The notes under the pieces: model-generated | What the model saw: the letters and a program-made list of their open reading frames with translations, nothing else | Database searches by the model: none | Told to the model about the DNA's origin: nothing | Part shown: in pieces, positions 29,605 to 32,841 of the stretch | How the letters are laid out: each line of letters opens with the position of its first letter | Numbering within the stretch: the first letter of the stretch is position 1 | Source of the DNA: an uncultured Oscillospiraceae bacterium | GTDB lineage: Bacteria; Bacillota; Clostridia; Oscillospirales; Oscillospiraceae | DNA: 32,841 nt | Direction of reading: 5' to 3' | Assembly: GCA_934597125.1 (NCBI GenBank) | Contig: CAKTQM010000019.1 | Location: forward strand, 1 to 32,841 | Translations under genes and position numbers: made by a program

Positions 29605-29719
29605 GGCATGCCTCCTCTCCGTTGTTACAAAAAGTTCAAATATTTCAGCGCTTTCTTAAAGGTTGAATTAAGAAAACCGTATAAACTAATAATCAAGATG
29701 AATGATATCACATCCCCGC

Positions 29720-29748
29720 TTGAAAATAAAGCGCCAGTTCCATAAAAA
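29720..29748 (+). promoter_or_regulatory. Probable htrA promoter
   Basis: TTGAAA (29720-29725), a 17-bp spacer and TAAAAA (29743-29748), about 27 bp before the start codon. The shared 29605-29775 gap is AT-rich compared with its surroundings. A minus-strand promoter for the FAD gene is not clear. Confidence 0.5.
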
Positions 29749-29775
29749 TGCTGCGAAAATAAAGGAGGAACCCCT

Positions 29776-31149
29776 ATGTATAACGACGAATTTGATCGTT
29801 TCCACAACGGCCAGTATCACTACGACCGCAATAGTAACCTGCCCGCCGACGACTATCAGCCCGCGGGCGCCGCCCCCGATCCCGAGGAACCCCGCCACAC
29901 CAAGAAATCCGGCTTCTTCCAGACCACGGCGGCGAAAATCGTAGCCATTGTGCTGGCCTGTGCCATCATCGGCACCGGCTGCGGCTTTGGCGGCGCGGCG
30001 CTGTACCGCAGTACCAACCGTCAAAACGCCGTCATCCAGCAGTCCAGCCGTGAACCTGTCTCTGTGAAGGTGAATCATGTGGACGGCCAGACCAAAATGG
30101 AGCCCGCCGAGGTGTACGCCTCCACGGTGAACTCCGTGGTATCCATCAACACCACCTCCGCCAGCGGCACCAACATCTTCGGGCAGGCGGTGGAGACCGC
30201 CAGCGCAGGCAGCGGCTTCATCATCAGCCAGGACGGCTATATCGTCACCAACTATCATGTGGTGAAGGGCGCCACCTCCGTAAAGGTGACGCTGTATAAC
30301 GGCGCTACCTATGATGCCACCGTCATCGGCGGCGACAGCGATTACGATGTGGCCGTCATCAAGATCGACGCCACCGGCCTGTCCCCCGTCACGCTGGGCA
30401 ACAGCGAGGACGTGAACGTGGGCGATACCGTATTAGCCATCGGCAATCCTCTGGGCGAGCTGACCTTCTCCATGAGCCAGGGTATTGTCTCCTGCTGCGA
30501 CCGGGCCATCAATGTGGACGGCACCCCCTTCAACATGATCCAGGTGGACGCCTCCATCAACCCCGGCAACTCCGGCGGCCCGCTGGTGAACCTGTACGGC
30601 GAGGTGGTGGGCATCGTGTCCGCCAAGTACTCCAGCTATTCCAACACCAGCGTGGAGGGTCTGGGCTTTGCCATCCCCATCAGTGACGTGCAGGCCATCA
30701 TCACCGATATCATCGAAAACGGTCAGGTGACCGGCAAGGCATATCTGGCTATTAAGGCCGGCACCATGACCGAGCAGATGGCCGCCCAGTATAACATCGG
30801 CATCACCGAGGGTGTGTTCGTCTACTCCACCGAAAGCGGCGGCGCCGGTGAGCGGGCCGGCCTGCAGCTGGGCGACGTGATCACCAAGCTGAACGATACC
30901 GCCATCACCTCCATGACCGACCTGTCCGCCGCCAAGAAGAACTATAAGGCGGGCGACACCGTAACCCTGACCGTCTACCGCGGCGGCCAGTATATCACGC
31001 TGGAGCTGACCTTTGACGAGCAGCCCCAGACCACCGGAGAGGACGCCGCTCAGAACTCCACCCAGAATAACCAGCAGCAGGGCGGCCAGAACTACTCCGA
31101 TATGTTCCGCGATTTCTATAACTACTACTTTGGTCAGAACGACCGATAA
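29776..31149 (+). CDS. HtrA/DegP-type membrane-anchored serine protease
   Basis: A 457-residue protease of the trypsin-fold HtrA family, which degrades damaged exported proteins under stress. A cytoplasmic acidic tail (1-45) leads to one membrane helix (52-75), putting the rest outside. The catalytic triad is H161 (VTNYHVV), D191 (SDYDVAVIKI) and S266 (NPGNSGGPL). One PDZ domain runs from about 325 to 415 (GVFVYSTESGGAGERAGLQLGD), and a Gln/Asn-rich tail ends the chain. A Cys pair (C240-C241) near the active site is unusual. AAAGGAGG lies 7-8 bases before the start. It has its own promoter and terminator. Regulation by a two-component system, as for other Gram-positive HtrA genes, is likely but no such genes are here. 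Confidence 0.95.
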   Translation: MYNDEFDRFHNGQYHYDRNSNLPADDYQPAGAAPDPEEPRHTKKSGFFQTTAAKIVAIVLACAIIGTGCGFGGAALYRSTNRQNAVIQQSSREPVSVKVNHVDGQTKMEPAEVYASTVNSVVSINTTSASGTNIFGQAVETASAGSGFIISQDGYIVTNYHVVKGATSVKVTLYNGATYDATVIGGDSDYDVAVIKIDATGLSPVTLGNSEDVNVGDTVLAIGNPLGELTFSMSQGIVSCCDRAINVDGTPFNMIQVDASINPGNSGGPLVNLYGEVVGIVSAKYSSYSNTSVEGLGFAIPISDVQAIITDIIENGQVTGKAYLAIKAGTMTEQMAAQYNIGITEGVFVYSTESGGAGERAGLQLGDVITKLNDTAITSMTDLSAAKKNYKAGDTVTLTVYRGGQYITLELTFDEQPQTTGEDAAQNSTQNNQQQGGQNYSDMFRDFYNYYFGQNDR

Positions 31150-31163
31150 CGCAAAATGGTGCG

Positions 31164-31195
31164 AAAACGGCAGAGGGATTCCCCTCTGCCGTTTT
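31164..31195 (+). terminator. Terminator after htrA
   Basis: A 14-bp stem, AAAACGGCAGAGGG (31164-31177) with CCCTCTGCCGTTTT (31182-31195), and a 4-base loop. Confidence 0.9.
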
Positions 31196-31210
31196 CCTGT
31201 CAAAAAAGCC

Positions 31211-31239
31211 TTGTTATTTGCATCTGTATGGTATATAAT
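31211..31239 (+). promoter_or_regulatory. Promoter of the asp23-fakA operon
   Basis: TTGTTA (31211-31216), 17 bp and TATAAT (31234-31239). About 19 bp downstream an imperfect inverted repeat (ATTATGC / GCGTAAT, 31258-31275) might be an operator. Confidence 0.72.
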
Positions 31240-31307
31240 ACATGGTATTATGTGATTATTATGCGCATGCGTAATGCCAGATACCTCCGAAAGAAAGGAA
31301 GGCTGCT

Positions 31308-31661
31308 ATGATAAAGATTAACAGTGAACACGGGGATATCACCATCTCCAACGCGGTGTTCACCACCATCACCGGCGCCGCCGCCACCAACTGCTTCGGC
31401 GTCAAGGGCATGGCCTACCGCTCCATGACGGACGGCCTTGTCCATCTGCTGCGCCCCGAGGCAATGAGCAAGGGCGTAAAGGTCACCTATAACGACGACA
31501 ACACCGTGTCCATCGAGCTGCATATTATGGTGGACGCGGGGGTCAACATCGCCACCGTCTGCCGCGCCATTATGAGCGAGGTCAAGTATGTGGTCACCTG
31601 CAACACCGGTGTGGAGGTACGGGACGTAAACGTCTGCGTGGACTCCGTCAGTAAAAGCTAA
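31308..31661 (+). CDS. Asp23/Gls24-family (DUF322) protein
   Basis: A 117-residue protein of the alkaline-shock/Gls24 family. Visible landmarks are GDITISNAVFTTITGAAATN near the N-terminus, the strand VTYNDDNTVSIELHIMVDAG (about 59-78) and GVEVRDVNVCVDSV near the end. The protein is soluble; related Asp23 proteins are held at the membrane by a partner and are tied to cell-envelope stress. The AAAGGAAGG ribosome site is good. It is followed 17 bp later by fakA. The Asp23-FakA pairing is a conserved Firmicute gene neighbourhood, usually next to rpmB and recG, so the product may be co-regulated with fatty-acid phosphorylation. Confidence 0.93.
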   Translation: MIKINSEHGDITISNAVFTTITGAAATNCFGVKGMAYRSMTDGLVHLLRPEAMSKGVKVTYNDDNTVSIELHIMVDAGVNIATVCRAIMSEVKYVVTCNTGVEVRDVNVCVDSVSKS

Positions 31662-31678
31662 GGGAGGATCACTGCAAG

Positions 31679-32841
31679 ATGATAGATAAGATCAACGGCG
31701 CCGCCTTCAAGGATATGGTGCTGTTCGGCGCAGCCTGCATTGCCGGACAAAAGCAGGCCATCAACGACCTGAACGTTTTCCCCGTACCTGACGGCGACAC
31801 CGGCACCAACATGCACCTGACCATCCAGACCGCCTGCGCCGAACTGAAAAAGGCCGAGCCCGCCACCATCGACGAGGCCGCCAAGATCACGGCCCGCGGC
31901 CTGCTGCGGGGCGCCCGCGGCAACTCCGGCGTGATTCTGTCCCTGCTGTTCCGCGGCATGTCCAAGTCCTTTAAGGATCTGGCCGAGGCGGACGGCGCGG
32001 CGCTGGCCGCCGCCATGCAGGAGGGCGTGGCTACCGCTTACGGCGCGGTGATGAAACCCGCTGAGGGTACGGTGCTGACCGTGTCCCGTCTGGCCGCCCA
32101 GCGTGCCGCCGAGGCCGCTCAGGAGAACAACTGCGTGGAGTTCGTACTGGAGGAGGCCATCCGCGCCGGCGAGGTGACGCTGGCCGAAACGGTGGAGATG
32201 AATCCCGTGCTGAAAAAGGCCGGCGTGGTAGACGCCGGCGGCAAGGGCTATCTGATTATTTTAGACGGCATGCTGCGCTGCCTGCGGGGCGAAGCCATTC
32301 CCGAGGTGGCCGAGGAGCCCGAGGTCAAGGAAAAGGCCGACTTCGCCGCCCTGGAGGATGAGATCACCTTTACCTTTGACACGGTGTTTATCGTCCGCAA
32401 AACCATGGGCGAGAAGTCCCTGGAGCCCCTGCGGGCTTATCTGGACAGCATCGGTGACAGTCTGGTGATCGGCGAGGATGACGAGTGCTTCAAGGTACAC
32501 GTCCACACCGACATTCCCGGCCACGCCCTGACGGAAGCCCAGAAATACGGCACGCTGGAACTGGCCAAGATCGAGAACATGCGCACCCAGCGGGACGATC
32601 TGGCGGCAGGCCGCGAGGCCCACAGCACCGACGATCTGGACGCCGTGGAGGCCGAGCTGGAGGCCCAAGAGAGCGCCGTCGCCCCCGCTGAGAAGCCTTT
32701 CGGCTTTGTGGCTGTGTGCGCGGGTCAGGGACTGGCAGACACTTTCCGCGCCCTGGGCGTGGATACCATCGTGTCCGGCGGCCAGACCATGAACCCCTCC
32801 ACCGAGGCCATTCTCAAGGAGGTCAACCGCACCCCCAGCGA
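31679..32841 (+). CDS. fakA: Fatty acid kinase subunit FakA (DAK2/DhaL domain), 3' end beyond the window
   Basis: The first 387 residues of a kinase that phosphorylates fatty acids bound to FakB (DegV) proteins. The DhaL ATP-binding domain is clear: NVFPVPDGDTGTNMHLTI (32-49), whose aspartates hold Mg-ATP, and RGARGNSGVILS (77-88). The middle region begins with ITFTFDTVFIVRKTMGEKSL. The DegV-like C-terminal domain starts at GFVAVCAGQGLADTFRALG and reaches SGGQTMNPSTEAIL before the window ends. No stop is seen, so the gene continues; a full FakA is about 550 residues. The start at 31679 has AGGGAGG 10 bases ahead. It is in an operon with asp23. Because the reading frame has no stop here, it is easily missed by ORF callers. 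Confidence 0.94.
   Translation, partial: MIDKINGAAFKDMVLFGAACIAGQKQAINDLNVFPVPDGDTGTNMHLTIQTACAELKKAEPATIDEAAKITARGLLRGARGNSGVILSLLFRGMSKSFKDLAEADGAALAAAMQEGVATAYGAVMKPAEGTVLTVSRLAAQRAAEAAQENNCVEFVLEEAIRAGEVTLAETVEMNPVLKKAGVVDAGGKGYLIILDGMLRCLRGEAIPEVAEEPEVKEKADFAALEDEITFTFDTVFIVRKTMGEKSLEPLRAYLDSIGDSLVIGEDDECFKVHVHTDIPGHALTEAQKYGTLELAKIENMRTQRDDLAAGREAHSTDDLDAVEAELEAQESAVAPAEKPFGFVAVCAGQGLADTFRALGVDTIVSGGQTMNPSTEAILKEVNRTPS

Overview
The window is GC-rich bacterial chromosome from an anaerobic Gram-positive, most probably a gut Clostridia member of the Oscillospiraceae type (Flavonifractor / Lawsonibacter / Dysosmobacter-like). The reasons are strong AGGAGG ribosome sites, an oxygen-sensitive class III ribonucleotide reductase with its radical-SAM activase, a two-gene SUF (sufC-sufB) system, a family 4 iron-sulfur uracil-DNA glycosylase, methionine gamma-lyase, a Firmicute Asp23-FakA pair, and short GC-rich palindromic intergenic repeats that I recall from this family. 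The species assignment is inference. No phage, plasmid, transposase, CRISPR or rRNA is visible. The window looks like core chromosome made of many small transcription units, most closed by a strong hairpin that often serves genes on both strands.

Layout. 1-2.95 kb: the end of a P-II-like gene, then a minus-strand operon of a membrane-anchored MerR regulator, a CPBP membrane protease and a tRNA-dihydrouridine synthase. This is driven by a textbook 19-bp-spacer MerR promoter. 3.0-7.9 kb: a redox and dNTP block with thioredoxin reductase, NrdD carrying a fused C-terminal glutaredoxin-like domain, and NrdG. The nrdD promoter carries three phased NrdR-like boxes. 7.9-11.3 kb: a LOR/SDH-family (archaeal-type ornithine cyclodeaminase-like) gene with a LysR regulator, divergent from an MFS transporter. 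11.3-12.7 kb: an orphan barstar, a hexapeptide acetyltransferase with a terminator-like leader, and tRNA-Gly(CCC). 12.7-15.9 kb: a D,D-carboxypeptidase, glucose-6-phosphate isomerase and a small P-loop ATPase. 15.9-18.1 kb: an Rrf2 regulator with sufC-sufB. 18.3-22.3 kb: a small unknown gene, an HD-domain protein, a MATE exporter behind a terminator-bearing leader, uracil-DNA glycosylase and an alpha/beta hydrolase. 22.3-29.6 kb: glycerol kinase, a zinc-ribbon protein with an amphipathic N-terminus, a second LysR, methionine gamma-lyase, a D-2-hydroxyacid dehydrogenase and a large FAD protein. 29.7 kb to the end: an HtrA-type protease, Asp23, and FakA, which runs off the edge.

How the parts work together. 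The clearest coherent unit is anaerobic deoxyribonucleotide synthesis: NrdG makes the glycyl radical on NrdD, the fused CPNC domain is placed to re-reduce NrdD, and thioredoxin reductase is the next gene downstream. The Rrf2-SufC-SufB group fits Fe-S-sensed cluster assembly, which NrdG and the Fe-S uracil-DNA glycosylase both need. The MerR-CPBP pair and the LysR/LOR-SDH/MFS group are the best candidates for little-described systems. The MATE and acetyltransferase leaders are candidate RNA-level switches.
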